From contig JADFUC010000543.1 in NCBI GenBank assembly GCA_019722365.1, forward strand, positions 186,001-250,000: a stretch of 64,000 nucleotides of DNA, read 5' to 3'. Position numbers and translations under genes: made by a program. The DNA comes from Lithospermum erythrorhizon. Its lineage: Eukaryota; Streptophyta; Magnoliopsida; Boraginales; Boraginaceae. The notes below the pieces were generated by a model that ran no database searches, was not told the DNA's origin, and worked only from the letters and a program-made list of their open reading frames with translations. Numbering within the stretch: the stretch's first letter is position 1; each line of letters starts with the position of its first letter. Of this stretch, positions 50,201 to 63,000 are shown one piece after another.

Positions 50201-53200
50201 ATTATTATAATTAAAAATAACTATAATAATTATAATAATTAATAATAATAATTAACAATATAACTCAATTTATTAATAATAAATAATAATTTATTTAATA
50301 TATGATGATATAAATAAATAAAATAGAGTAGGGAGTAGAATTTGTCAATACAACTCAATTTAAAACTATTATCAAACAACTAAAATATTTTAGGTATTCA
50401 AATTCGGTTATAATTCGGTTCAGTCATTTAATTTTCAGACTTCAGTTTTAGGTTTTTGATTTAACAAAAGCGAGGTCCAAGTCTTTTATTTGAATGACTT
50501 AATTGACTTTTTGTGATTAACAAATTAACATGAAAACTTATACATGTATCATGTTGTCGCATTTTAAATATAATTATATGTGATGAGTAATTTGGTTAAA
50601 AAAAAATTATGTATATGAATCTTTTAGGATTCATTCAAACTGAAATGGTAGAGAAAGGATAAGTTAACTTTCTATGCATATAAAAAATAAGCTTCGTTAT
50701 TACTATGGACCAGGCAGATAATAAAAAGTCAGTTTTTTTCTAGAGATGAGCAAATTGTAGGTAATGATGTGAAGACAAGCTCCAGTAAGGCTAAGGCACA
50801 CAAGGGATTCATTGGACCCGATCTTTTCCACATTTTATACCTTTTAGTATCCATGGCCGGCCAGTGTCAGGTGGCAGCTCTCTGCCTGTCGAGCTTGCGC
50901 CAAGGCAAACACCTTTTTTACCCAGCAATGCAATGAGGATGTGAATTCAGTTGTCAATTACTTTATCTCCCTTCCACATCACTCCAACATATATCCCACC
51001 ATATTTTTCATTTCTCTTTATTTATTTCATATATATAATTATTAAATTTAATACAATAAATAATATTATAATTTTAAAAATATATATTTTAAAATAATTT
51101 TAATATTTAATTATTTTAAAATATTTTAATAATTTTTTTTAATATTTTTATTTCATATATATTTAAAAGTATATTTTTAATAGTATATATTTTTTTTTGA
51201 ATTTCAAAAATCCCATAATATTTAATAAATAAAATAATATTAATTTTTTTTAAAATAACACACAATATTATTCATCACCAATTGAGCTACTTATAATAAG
51301 AAAATATACATAAATTATTGAAAACATACAATAAAACACACACAATAAAACATAGTTTTTGTGAAGGATCCATGAAGTTTCTTGAAAATGAGAAAGAAAG
51401 TAATTAAAAGAAGAATAAAAAGGTGTAAAAACTTGATTTTTTTTGTAAATCCAAACTGACACAAACCCTGATCTCTATTATTTATAGAGCTCGAAAAATA
51501 AAAAATAGTGGTGTAATTTTTTTTTTTTTTATAGTATTGGTAAAAACAATTTTAAAATGAGGAAAAAAAAAACAAAGCCTTGTGACCCACAGCCTTGGCC
51601 GCGTGTCGCTTGGCTGCGGCCAGTGCAGCCGGACTGCAAATAGCCTTGAGGCAGGCTAATCCTTTTTTTTTATTTCTTGTGGGACCGCGAGGGTGTTAAA
51701 AATCGAGATTGCTCGGACCAAATTTTGATCCGATTCTAGGGTATCGAGTGACGCCTCAATTGATCCTCTGGCGGCCTTGAGGCAAGTCCTCTTGTACTGT
51801 TGATCCTGCTTGCGCATAGCCTTAAGAATTTTAAGATTTTTATACGTTCTATTTTTTTTTTTTTGGTAATGGAATTTATGCTGCTTCAAGTCGCTACTCG
51901 TTCAATGTTAAATCAAGATTTCGTAATACTTAAAGATGATTTACTATTTTTTCATTCTTATTTAGATTGTTTACCTTTTTACAATAAAAATGAAGAAATG
52001 AGTAAATTTGATATGGAATACTCCTATTTGTTTGTAGGAGTACATGTGAACAGTAATAAATGGGGTTCCACATCACATAACAAAAAGGGAATAATGACAT
52101 TATTGATTATATTGGCAATCTAACAATAGTGGGAAAATATATTGGCAATCACTTTCATACAAGCATATCCTTACACATATCAAGAATGTAAGAAACTATC
52201 TTTATGTCATTTTCTTACTCTATATTGGCAGTTATGTGCCATAATGCCATTGAAAATATTTAATGCATCCTCTACTCCTAATTATGTCCCTATCCAATGC
52301 TCATATTTATAATTGTTCCACATAATCATAACCATATTTATAATTATTACAATTAAAACAATAGCAGAATTAGTGGGTCAGGTTGGTTACACTTTTATAA
52401 AGGTAAAAATTGATGTACCTCAACCACTAAGTTAAAAAAGAGATTAACATATTTAGTGAAAATGATTACTACTATACTTTTGAACCATATACATTGAATT
52501 TAAATTAGAAAGTAATATCATTGGATATTACTTACCAAATGTGTATACATATCATATTTGATTTAAAATAAGATTGATTTAGAGTCAAAACTCTCGATTA
52601 ATTTGAGGCGAAGAATCTATTATCATATCAATAAAAACAATTGATGCCAAAGTTAGATTTTTATTAATGCCAAAAGTTGTGTAATATGGACCCTTTCAAC
52701 ATGAAATATACTAGTATCATTTGTTATATTACTTACGATTATATGCTATATTCCGTTAAGATTGACAATTAATGTATTTTTTTTTTCAAAAGTTTATTTA
52801 AAAGTAAAAAATTTAATATATATCATGGTGTTAACGAGATATAACATAAAGCATGAATGCGTCACACAAAAATGTAACAAATAATTCAGAATCGTTCGAA
52901 AACATAAATGGTACATCAAGAAACCAACAGAGGAATTGAAAAGGCTTACCAAGAGACCAGTAAGGCATGGGGGCAGGGCGTCCTATGAATTGAGTATAGT
53001 GATCAACAACATCCAGAGGTGTAGGACCATTAAAGAAATAAAAATCAAGAACCCCACCAATGACTTTGTATGTCAAAGAATCTCCTCTGTAAAACACATC
53101 CATCCCATTACTATTCAACAACAAAACACCATGAGCATATGGTACACCTTTGATTTTCCTAAGGTCCATGTACACAGGATGTGACCCATATAAATCAGTA

Positions 53201-54137
53201 TTAATATTAATTGCTGAAACATCATTTGTGTATAAAGTGTAAGGGTCATTTGGGTATAATTTAATTCCATGGGGTTGTGTGTTTTCTCCAAGTCCATATA
53301 ATGAGGCATCTTTTGGCAACTTTGTGGATATTTCAAGATATTGATCTTTAAACACCATTTGACTATAGTTGTCTGATTCATCTGAGCTTGTATCAAAAAT
53401 GGTTTGGCCATTTGATTTTGTTTTGATGGAAAAGGTAAAAGGGTCACTAGTGTAGGTGAATATGAATTCACTGCCTACATATTCTGAGGCAGAAGTTAAA
53501 GAAAATGCATTCTTTCTTGAGTTACTAGCTAGTGTTTGTTTTGAAGATGGAGGTTTTTCTCTTGGTAAAAGATTGTATGGTACCTCCCACCTTTGCTTCT
53601 CTGCATCAGTTATGTGAACCCTTAATCTATTCTCTGTTTCATGCTTGCATAAACATTCAAGAACCCATAGAAATCAAAACCTTGAAAGCATTGGTGGAAG
53701 TGTGGAACTAGCTGATACCATTTTGAAAAATAAATTTCTACCAACCCAGAAAATAAATTTTGATATATTTTTAAAATCATTTTTATTCACCCATAATCTT
53801 TATACTTTTATTTTCTCCCATTTCACACGTCCCTTTTGTATAAAAATCACGATTAAAATGTATTAAAAATAATTCATGCGAATTTTTGAAGCAAAGAGAA
53901 GGTAGGTGTAGAATGCCAACTCATGACATAGAGTTGCAAGTGTTGAATATCAGGGCCATAAATGTTGTTTTTCTCCTTGACTTGAAGGTGTCCCACAAGG
54001 GCACCATCAGGGGTTTTATGAATGGAGATCAATTGGTAGCCTTTGCCAATTTTTGAGGGAACACTTGCAGCAAAATGTATAGTAGTTATGCATAGAAGCA
54101 AAACAACTAGAAAAAATGAGGAATTATAAGCCAACAT
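47212..54137 (-). CDS. XYL1: Alpha-xylosidase, GH31, three exons, XYL1-like, about 932 aa
   Basis: Apoplastic enzyme that removes non-reducing-end xylose from xyloglucan oligosaccharides during wall turnover. Exon 1, 54137 to about 53928, carries a signal peptide (hydrophobic [20 protein letters not shown]) and [10 protein letters not shown], then [11 protein letters not shown]. Exon 2, 53643-52950, starts [15 protein letters not shown] and ends YWSLG. Exon 3, 49106-47212, starts FHQCRWGYH. Exon 2/3 splice sites are canonical (TTG|GTAAGC; ATCAG|GA) and the phases fit. The GH31 nucleophile is the Asp in WIDMNE (about residue 450), and the acid/base Asp is in HWTGDN (about 573). Length fits Arabidopsis XYL1 (915). 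The exon 1 donor is odd: the only phase-compatible GT is a weak TAT|GTCATG that would drop two usual residues. Intron 2 is unusually long (3.84 kb). Orthology is supported by the KCS6 and ERF118 neighbours. Confidence 0.95.
49680..50300. repeat. AAT/AAAT microsatellite of about 600 bp in XYL1 intron 2
   Basis: A nearly pure A/T tract built from AATAAT, AAAATAAT and GAATAATAAG units. It is interrupted by a few G and C bases, and no ORF in it is meaningful. Its length makes it a likely site of collapse or slippage. Confidence 0.92.
50301..52949. other. Rest of XYL1 intron 2, with two GC-richer patches
   Basis: The patch at 50740-50960 and the one at 51570-51810 stand out from AT-rich flanks. 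The second repeats GCCTTGAGGCA (about 51642 and 51772) in a frame with no domain. They may be small transposon pieces; no ends were found. The ORF at 51800-52123 is not recognisable. Confidence 0.4.
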
Positions 54138-54220
54138 GGTTTCACTGTGAGAATGTGAAAATGATGAGTGAAGGAAGAGTCACTTTTAGGTCCTTGGCTT
54201 GTGACTGTTTAGGTTGTTTC

Positions 54221-54228
54221 TTATATAA
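54221..54228 (-). promoter_or_regulatory. TATA box of the alpha-xylosidase gene
   Basis: The minus strand reads CTTTATATAAGAAAC, with TATATAA about 85 bp upstream of the start codon at 54137. That is a typical distance for a plant gene with a leader of roughly 50 bases. Confidence 0.6.
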
Positions 54229-54239
54229 AGATATAAAAT

Positions 54240-57200
54240 GGCATCTTTTTCCCATAGGAATCATGTGAATATGTGGGCCTGGTTTTCAGGAAATTGCACT
54301 TTGGTAACATTAAATTGACATTGGGACCAAAATAATATTTTTTAATTCAAATTAATTGACATTATCATTTTCTAAAGAAATTTTGATTATAAATAAATTG
54401 TTAATCGTATAAAAAATAAGAAAATAATATTCTAAAACTATCTTTTAACCAAATCCAAGAATATCGAATTAATTCTTGGGCATAATATATTTTAATTGAT
54501 TAAGATTATGTGAAATAAATGTGGTATGAATTATAACTTGAATCATGACTTGATTCATCCAATATAATCAATTAATTAATAAAAACATTCCAAAACAAAC
54601 TAAACTTAAATATAAAAGGAGAGGATTCATCATCAATTACTACTAGTCTATCTACTAATACAATAAACATAAAAAATAAAGAAAGTGATAGAGGCTAAAA
54701 GCTTGTATATGTTCACACCTTCTAAAGGCACCCGTGAATCCGTTATATTGTAAGCAAGTATATATTTGATATTTCATATGTGACAATTATGGTTATTTGG
54801 TCGCATAATACCAAAACCTCCATAGGATTTCGGCTATCTTGATGATAATTGATTTGTTATCACAAAATAGATTAGTTTCTTGTCCCTTTTAGAAGTTTGT
54901 CATCACTACTGTATGGTGTTTCATGAGTTGCAACGGGAAGAAGTTTGGGTACATTTATTGAAATTTGTAGTTATTGATAATCCCCTGTTCTTCATATATC
55001 ATGTACATATTTGTTATAAGTTTGAGGTTTCAGGAGTTCAATTTGATGGGTTTCGACTATTTACATAGATTAGAGATTATTAGACAAAGTATGATCTGGC
55101 TTGTCTTGAGAGAGAAAGGCAAGTTAATACATTATAAGGTTAAGCTCGCGATTAATTTGATTAAATTTCTTACATCTTTGTAATTTTGAGAATTATCTTT
55201 AAAAATATGACTAACTATATATGTTGTGTGTATACTCTCTTTTCTCAAAGGATTTTCCAATTATAAATTTGTAAATTTTGAAGTAAAATATCTAAAATAT
55301 ATTTTTCCATATATATATATATATGGTACAATAGTAAGAGTCGAAATAGGCTGGTATTTAAAAATTCTAAGGATAAGTAGAAGGGTGTAACAATATTTCT
55401 GCGAAACAAATTAATACTAAGAGTAAAACTTTAAATTGATAATCGATAAATTAATAGATTCTATGTTTAAGATAATAATTTCGATTTCGACATTAATAAT
55501 CTCTTTAAATTAAGATTGGGTAAATTAATAATTCTATAAATTAATAAATTTTATCATTCATGTCAATATTAATTTATAGATATTTTATGTATACTAGGAA
55601 AGGAGGCGTCTGATGCACGACGTCACAATCATTCTCACCGTATTTTATACGTTTTATGTTTAAATTTGAAATCATTTCTAAGCAGGTAAAATCTTACCTC
55701 TTTTGAATTTTTTAATTAATACTTTATTTTTGAAGGGATACTTTGATCACAATAACTCTTTAAATATAGGGATCTGAGATGTAGTAGAGATCTGAATATT
55801 AACTTTTAATAATTTGTTAAATTGGTATAATTCTAAAGTATAATTAAAATTTTGTGGATCCTGATATATAGAATTCATATATGTTTGGAATTAAAATAAT
55901 AATAATAATATAATAATAATAGATTCTACTCAAATTATATGGTTAATTAACTAATATAATAATAAAAGCAATAGTTCTATAATTATAAAATAAATAATAA
56001 TAATAACAATTCTACAAAAATATGATTAATTATTTAACTACTTTTATTATTATAATAACTAATAGTTTTTACATAAATATATTATTATTTAAGTAACACA
56101 AATTGTGCAAGATTAAAATGACTATTATATTAGGTAAATCATATTGATAGAAAGAAGTAATAAATTAATAATATATAAATAGAGACATATTCTTGTTAAT
56201 TGAATTATAGAAAATTATCACAATTTACAAGTGAGAAAAAATTGTGTTATTCAATGTATACATTTGAATCATTAAACGTGGAGATAAATAAATAAAGTTA
56301 ATCTAGTGGGATGCGACAATTTATAAAGTATATATCTTCAAATATATGATGCTATAGTCCTCAAATCGATACACATATGTGTTGTTATTTCTAAGCTTTC
56401 GATTGATAATTTTACGTATATACAATACAAAAATTATGATGAATCATATCTCTATCCTTTTTATTTGACATTTTAGTATATCAAGTAAAACTTTGAACTT
56501 ATTAATTATTAGCATTTTAATAAATATAAAAGTTATATCATTAGATTAAATCTTTAAAAATAGTTCATAATATTAACTTTTCTTATAATTTTTTGAGCAA
56601 TATAGTTTAGAATAATTGATAATTCTTATAAAACTATAAACTTGTCAAAATAAAAATGGAGGGAATAGTAGTTAATTCCGATTAAAACTCCTAACTTTAA
56701 GATTTTTAGATAGAATGGTAATTTAGTAATTAATAGTGTGAAAAATGAAGAAATACAACCTTATTCATATTTTTATATATGTTATAAATTATAGATTATA
56801 GATATCTATTAGTTAAAAGAAAATTAAATTCAACCAAATAATTAAATTAATCCACACATGTTTCATTATTTGAGCTACTTTACTTATTGGCAACATTTAA
56901 CACCTCCAACCAAAAATTATGAGATTTGGTATAAGAAGATTGATTAATGTGTACATGATACTCATGTTAGAATAAAATCAGCTTGTCAGGATTTCCATTG
57001 TCGGATATTATGTTCATAACTTCATACATTAATCTATCTTAATAATTGTGTCATGATCATGCCTACAAATAAATTAATCCTTGTAATTGTAAGTGGTTAT
57101 CGAAATCATGCCCAAAACCAGTACTAAGGTTGTTGGTGCAATATCGTTATTAATAATCGATATAAGTTACGGTTACTTTTTTAAGCGAAACCCGTAGTGG
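54240..57200. other. Intergenic, very AT-rich, no gene seen
   Basis: Contains short AT runs (near 55310-55325) and AAT runs (near 55893-55920 and 55990-56010). No coding or RNA signature; the ORFs at 54880-55183 have no familiar motif. Confidence 0.55.
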
Positions 57201-57206
57201 TTATTG

Positions 57207-57305
57207 GGTTGATGATAGATGGATGCTTGCCGACTGATATAATAAGCATTTATTAAGTTGATGATCGATGGATAAGCGCCGACACTGATATAATAGCGCC
57301 GAACT
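57207..57305 (+). repeat. Two-copy tandem repeat, unit about 49 bp
   Basis: TTGATGATAGATGGATGC at 57209 and TTGATGATCGATGGATAAGC at 57257 are each followed by GCCGAC, then CTGATATAATA. Copies differ by several bases. Sequence of unknown origin. Confidence 0.75.
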
Positions 57306-57594
57306 CATGATTTTGAGATTCTGTTCTGCTAACATGATTTTACCACATTTGCAAGTAGAGTTACACCTGCTTGATTTCTTATAGATGCATTAGTTTTATC
57401 CCAAAAAAAAAAAATCTGGTCCCGCTTTCATTTTGTAGATTATGCTTTGTGGTAAATTTTGGATTTTAGAGTAACTTGACGATATATGTTATATGGACAT
57501 CTAAAACAATGAATTTTCTTAAAACAAACAATGTAAAAAAAATTACTCCCATATATATAATAAAGTACATCTTGGTAACTTGTTGAAGGTGAAA

Positions 57595-58060
57595 GCGTTT
57601 TCGTAGTTTGGAGGTGGGGGGATCGGAAGCAATTCCGTCTGCAAGTGCCATTCAAATGGGGGCTCCTCGTGTATTCTTGTTCGAGAGGCGGAGTAGTGAG
57701 ACCCTCCTCAGGGACCCGGGGGGGTCAGGTAAGTCTGCCGATGACAGGGCGGTGGAGAGATGCATGGTGGGATTAGGTCACAATTTTGAAGATATCAAAT
57801 GTCTGTTTCTGATTTTTAAATTAGATTAAGAGTTGTTACCTGCTTGATTAATGTCGTTTATTATATCGTTTTAATTTAAATCACAGAGTGTAGATTTGTC
57901 GTTGAGAATCTTAGATTGAAGTATTCTTTCGGTGGAGAACTTAGTTTGATGGGAACTTTAACGATAGTTGTGAGTTCATTTTAGTTGGGGGAGTTTCTGC
58001 CGGCAGTGACAGGGCCGATGCGTGAGGGAGCGCATAAAGATTTGGTGTTCTAACTTTCGG
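57595..58060 (+). other. GC-rich island with a strong splice donor, unidentified
   Basis: This block contrasts with very AT-rich flanks. It holds an open frame from 57608 (SEAIPSASAIQMGAPRVFLF, then RRSSETLLRDPGGSG). Within it GGGTCAG|GTAAGT at 57728/57729 is a near-perfect plant 5' splice site. I do not recognise the peptide. It could be a first exon of an unannotated gene or of a non-coding RNA, or a transposon fragment. A second GC-rich patch follows at about 58000-58040. Confidence 0.3.
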
Positions 58061-58779
58061 TATTTTTCGATTATTGTGCATTCGAGATTAATTAGAGATA
58101 TTGAACAAATGGTTTGGATGTTGATATAAATACATTTAGTAGATTTTATTATTACCTATTTAGGCCAGAGTCCTAATTTTTTCCAAGGTAATATATTCAA
58201 GATATATTTTGTAAAATTCTTGTAAATTACTCTGTATAGTTTTGCTATTCCTATAATCCTATATTTTCAATGGAGTGCAAACTTAGCTGAAATTTCTACG
58301 CAAAATCATTGATCAATAATAAAATAGTGCACGTGGCACAAGGTTATTGGTAGGGTCGGGAATGTACTATTTCAATGAGTGAATACTAAGCGATGGATTG
58401 GGCAGACAAAGATTGATTAATGTTGCATAAATGATAGGATCTCTTTAAGTATTAAAAAATAAATTGAATAAAAAGAATACGATCGAGTGGAAATTATGTC
58501 GGTTTCATAATCAAGTTCTGAGGCCGAATCACTGAACAAACAACTATGTTATGTATGGCACACTTACAAAAGCTCAAGTGCCAATAACTATGCTTTGCTA
58601 ACTAGCCAATAGTTTTGTGCAATGCATTGAATAGATTTAAGATGGTTTTTTTTTACCATTGGAATAAAAATATATTATACACCAATTGAATTCTAGACTA
58701 AATAATGAAAGTTTAGACTCCATAGAAACAGTCTGTCTTTTTTCTTAGATATTGCACCACTTCCACGTAAATTGCTGAA

Positions 58780-58885
58780 ACTTGTTAAAGTAGGAGATTA
58801 ATCCTCTAACAGGAATCGAACCAGAGACCTCTTGAATAGAAGCTCTGCCCGGATACTACTAGGCTAAATGCCTTTCGTATTTAAG
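58780..58885 (-). repeat. SINE-like element or tRNA pseudogene head
   Basis: On the minus strand TAGCCTAGTAGTATCCGGG (about 58867-58849) is box-A-like and GGTTCGATTCC (58822-58812) is an exact box B, with typical spacing. The flanks do not complete a cloverleaf, so a tRNA-derived SINE is more likely than a tRNA gene. Confidence 0.6.
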
Positions 58886-58903
58886 ATGGTTGATTATGGT
58901 GTT

Positions 58904-59005
58904 CAAGACGACAATCTTTATATTGGACGGAGGAAATATTAACGGTTACGGATCCCGTTACAAAAAGTACAAGACGACAATCTTTATAAGACGGAGGAAA
59001 TATTA
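58904..59005 (+). repeat. Duplicated MITE end, 36-38 bp units
   Basis: CAAGACGACAATCTTTATA then GACGGAGGAAATATTA occurs at 58904-58941 and again at 58970-59005. The GACGGAGG word is the reverse complement of the CCTCCGTC found at Stowaway MITE ends. Only fragments of an element are present. Confidence 0.7.
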
Positions 59006-59239
59006 CTCAATAATCATCAGATATTGGGCATCGGTACTTGGTTGTGTAGGACAACTTTGAAAAATGGTAGTACTATATTTTCGATTTTTGATCAAACTGG
59101 ACGTCTGCAACAGGCAAGACATAAGCACGTCAGAAAGAAGTCTTTCATCAGAAAAGAACAGGCTCAACATCCTAACCTTTGCACATGTGATTTCTAGACA
59201 ATTTTATTTTCATTGTGTACCTGCAATCTGATTCTACAT

Positions 59240-59500
59240 TTGATGAGCTAATTTTTTGAAGCTGGTCAGACATGCCTAAGCCTAGTATGATTCGACTTGA
59301 CTCGATTTAATATGTAACTTGGGATCATTCGGTTTAATATCAAAATCCAAAAATATGGTTCGACAGGATTAGATTTATATGAACTGGTCCAATTCGTATT
59401 TAGTACGAGTATATAACAAGTCAAGAATTTAACTTGAAATCGATCGAGTTTAAAACCAATATTTGACTCGGTTTAAATTATATGGGGTCAGAGCTTTATA
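59240..59500. other. Degenerate TCGG/ACTCG-rich patch, possible hAT-type remnant
   Basis: Words such as TCGACTTGACTCG, ATTCGGTTTAA and GACTCGGTTTAAA recur in a non-coding stretch resembling decayed hAT-type non-autonomous elements. Ends were not identified. Confidence 0.25.
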
Positions 59501-60070
59501 ATTTGGATTATATCAGTCTTTGTCTCAGGTTTAAGGCCAACATATAGAGTATATAACCTATTATTGGTGTTTGAACTATGCACAAGCAGACTTGAACCTC
59601 TGATATCATATATGTGCATAATACAAGTCTCTGGGGTGCAACTAAATCCAAACCTATTTTATATACCTGTATATCTGCGTGTTAGTTGTGTAGATGTGTT
59701 GTTAGTGCGCCATGTCTACACCTAAGTTGTAAACTCTGCAATAGACATCAACTATTGTTATCAAATATATAGGTATGAAAGTTCAGTAAAAAACAAAAAA
59801 TACAATAATTTCAGTAATGGTTTTATCAAAGAATGTGTTACCTATTCCAAATTTTGTCATCATTTTAATGTGGTTTCTAATAACTTCTAATCTTTAAAAA
59901 TAAGTTTAGGAAAACAAATCCAACATTAAAAAAATTATGTAGAATTCTATTTCACATGTATAGTTCTTATTACATTTCTAATACATTGGAATTGTGTTGA
60001 CTAAAGGAAAAAAACAAGTAAACAACACCATTTCTCTGATCATATACAAATTTGATTCAGAGAAAAAGAA

Positions 60071-63000
60071 ATGGACATGGCCAGTGTTGCTGTAGAATTA
60101 GCCTTGAACCAGGCATATTCGGTTCTTGGCGATCATGAGTTCATCAGCAATGTTGAGAATTTCAAGGAAGAGTTGCATTTGCTTGTTGGAAATCTAAAGA
60201 TGGTTAAGTCTTTCTTGTTGGATGCTGAAAGCAAGAATCTTGATACAGAAGCTGTAAAGGGTTGGCTGCAAATTGTTGAAGCTTCATTGCAATTGATATT
60301 TGGTGATCTGCTGAAGGTACTTATGAAGTTCTCAGGGAAACCTTTGAGGAGTCCCAAGAAAAAGATAGAGAGGTTAGCCCTCAAGTGTTTACTTCAATTG
60401 TTAGTGTAATGGTTGATAAGATTAAGGAAATTAATTTGGCTGGAAAGGTTGCCAAAGAATCTGTCTGTGTGGCCTAATTCAAGTTAATAAGACCAGAGTG
60501 GAGACATGAATTATGTCCTAACTATGTTCATAAAGGAAATTTTGGGTAGAAAATGATGCTGATGAGATTCCTTTGACATGCTAATTAACTCTCATAATCA
60601 GAGTTTTTCTGTTGTGAGCATAATTGGGGACTGGTGGTCAGGAAGGCGACTGGCCAGCTAGTTTATGAAAATCCTGGAGTTAAATTACTGAACATAAATG
60701 ACTAGGTTAATCTATAGGAAGATTTTGATGTTGTAAGGATTTTTCATGAGATGGTGGAGTCGATCTGGGTTGAAAAAGCATGATGATGGGAAGGCAAGGA
60801 GGTCTAATGGAAGCAACTTGTACAAGCTTCCCAAGTGCTAAAATTTTCTATTGTCACCTTGATGATATTATTACCAATGCAAATAGAAGCATATGGGAAT
60901 CTATGGAAAAGGATTTCCTTGAAATAAGTAGTTCGAGAGGAAGCAAAATGATGGTTCTGACGCGATGCCAAGAAGTTGCTGAGATGATGACTGCATCTGT
61001 GTGTTACCGTTTAGATGGTATATAGGATGAGGATAGCTGGAAGTTGTTTAAAGAGTGGGTGTTTGGAAGAGGAAGAAAGAGCTTTGAAACTACTGATACT
61101 GAAAGGATGGTGTTTAACTAGGAGATTTCAGCTATAGAGTTGATTTCTGGTTTGCTGTACTCTAAGAAAGATGACGACGAATGGTCAAGAATTGGTGCAA
61201 CATGGGTTTCAGCATCGGATACTGATGTTATCGAAGAAGCCATAAGGTTTATCTGCCAAGTAACACTCTAAAGCTATGTCTTTTGTCTTGTTCTGTATTA
61301 CCCAAAAATTGCTTGATGGAACGCGAAAATGTGATTCGAATTTGGGTGGGACGAGGATTGATCAATTCTTTATCAAATGAACAGACACTGGAGGCTACAT
61401 GTGACCTCTTTAACTTTTGCCACAAGCTTCTGTTTGGGAGGAGCAAGTGTGATGGCTTTTGCTAAATATTGAAACACACAGATGCATGATTTGGTGCACG
61501 ATTTTGCGTCTAATATAATAATTGATTATGCCGAGCAAGTTGGAATGTGGCCTGATGATACGGAAGTGAAGTAGTGACAGACCATGGTGAATTTCCAAAG
61601 GCTGCGGGCATTGTACTTGGTTGATGGAATGTTCGGTTACACGTTAATGCCCAACATAAGTCGTCTCCATGTGTTGATTCTGAAACATTAAAAGACACCA
61701 AGTTCAATTTAATTTGAGTTAAAATACTTGAGATATCTTGATGTCTCAAGAACTTCCATTCATACGTTCCCTGATTCAATCACGAAACTCTACAACCTGA
61801 AGACGTCGAGAGTTGATAACTTAAAAAAGTTACCAGAGAAGTTCATAAATTTGAAGAACTTGAGGCATGTTTATGGATATTTGCAAATTCCTAATATAGG
61901 AAAGTTAGTAATTCTTCAAACCATGCCTTCTTTGATTGTTAATGGAGAAAGGACATAGCAGCCAGGAATTGAAACAATGGATAACCCTAAAAGGAAAAGT
62001 GATCTGTTGACCTAGGAGACGTGATGAGAGCAGAGAGGAAGCATCTAGATCAAATTTATCTAGAAAGTTTGGTATTTCAATTTTAGAACTCCACTGGGAT
62101 TTGTATATGAAATGTAAGTGCAACAACAATGAACTTCTTGAGGTTCTAAAATCACACTCCAATTTGACAGATTTGAGTATCACTGGCTTCAGTGGTCATA
62201 CCTTCCCTTCTTGGATCAAGTTGCAAAGTTGTGATCTCAGCGGCTCGAAATCCCTGGATGATATAGTATCGTATCGATTCTAGCTTGAATGACTTGAAAT
62301 GCTGACACGGTTTTCCATCACTGGCATGTATGCACCGAAGATCTTGAGAAGCTGAGCTTTGGGTAAGAAACTCATACTTTCACTTTAGAATAGTGCCCTC
62401 GTTTACGAGGTTCATTGGTTGTGCAGAAGTTTAACTGATTTACTAGAGGCTAATGCTGTGCTGCAATTAACCATCTCAATTTATTTGTAGTTGGCTTCTC
62501 TCCCTAATTGGATCCCAGCTCCTTGTGGCCATGAACTTTACTTTTAACCTGGTTCATAACTATTTACCAGAAATGAACAACCTGGTTTCTCTTCAAAGAA
62601 TGTCCATTACATTCTGTGATTCACTGGTTCATGTACCTGATTTAAGTTCTTCAGAAATTGGAAATTAGTCTTTGTCCTAAACTGGCTTCCATTTTAAGTG
62701 TACCATGTTCCCTTGAATCTCTAGTCATTCATTCTTGCTACATATTAAATGCTTTACCTGAGTTGAGCAATGTTTCTGCCCTTAGGAAGTTGGATATCTC
62801 TGGTTGCCTCAACATAGTTTCCTTTCCAAATGTACCCAGTGAGACTTCCATTCATGTTGATTGTTGCATAGAATAAAGTGATACCTGCAGGGCTCAGACA
62901 GTATAACTTTCTGGAGAAATGCCTCCCACTCAATTCTAGCCACATCTCTTCAGAAAACCTGGATGGTCTTCAACACCTCACAATGCAGAGAGTTTGAAAC

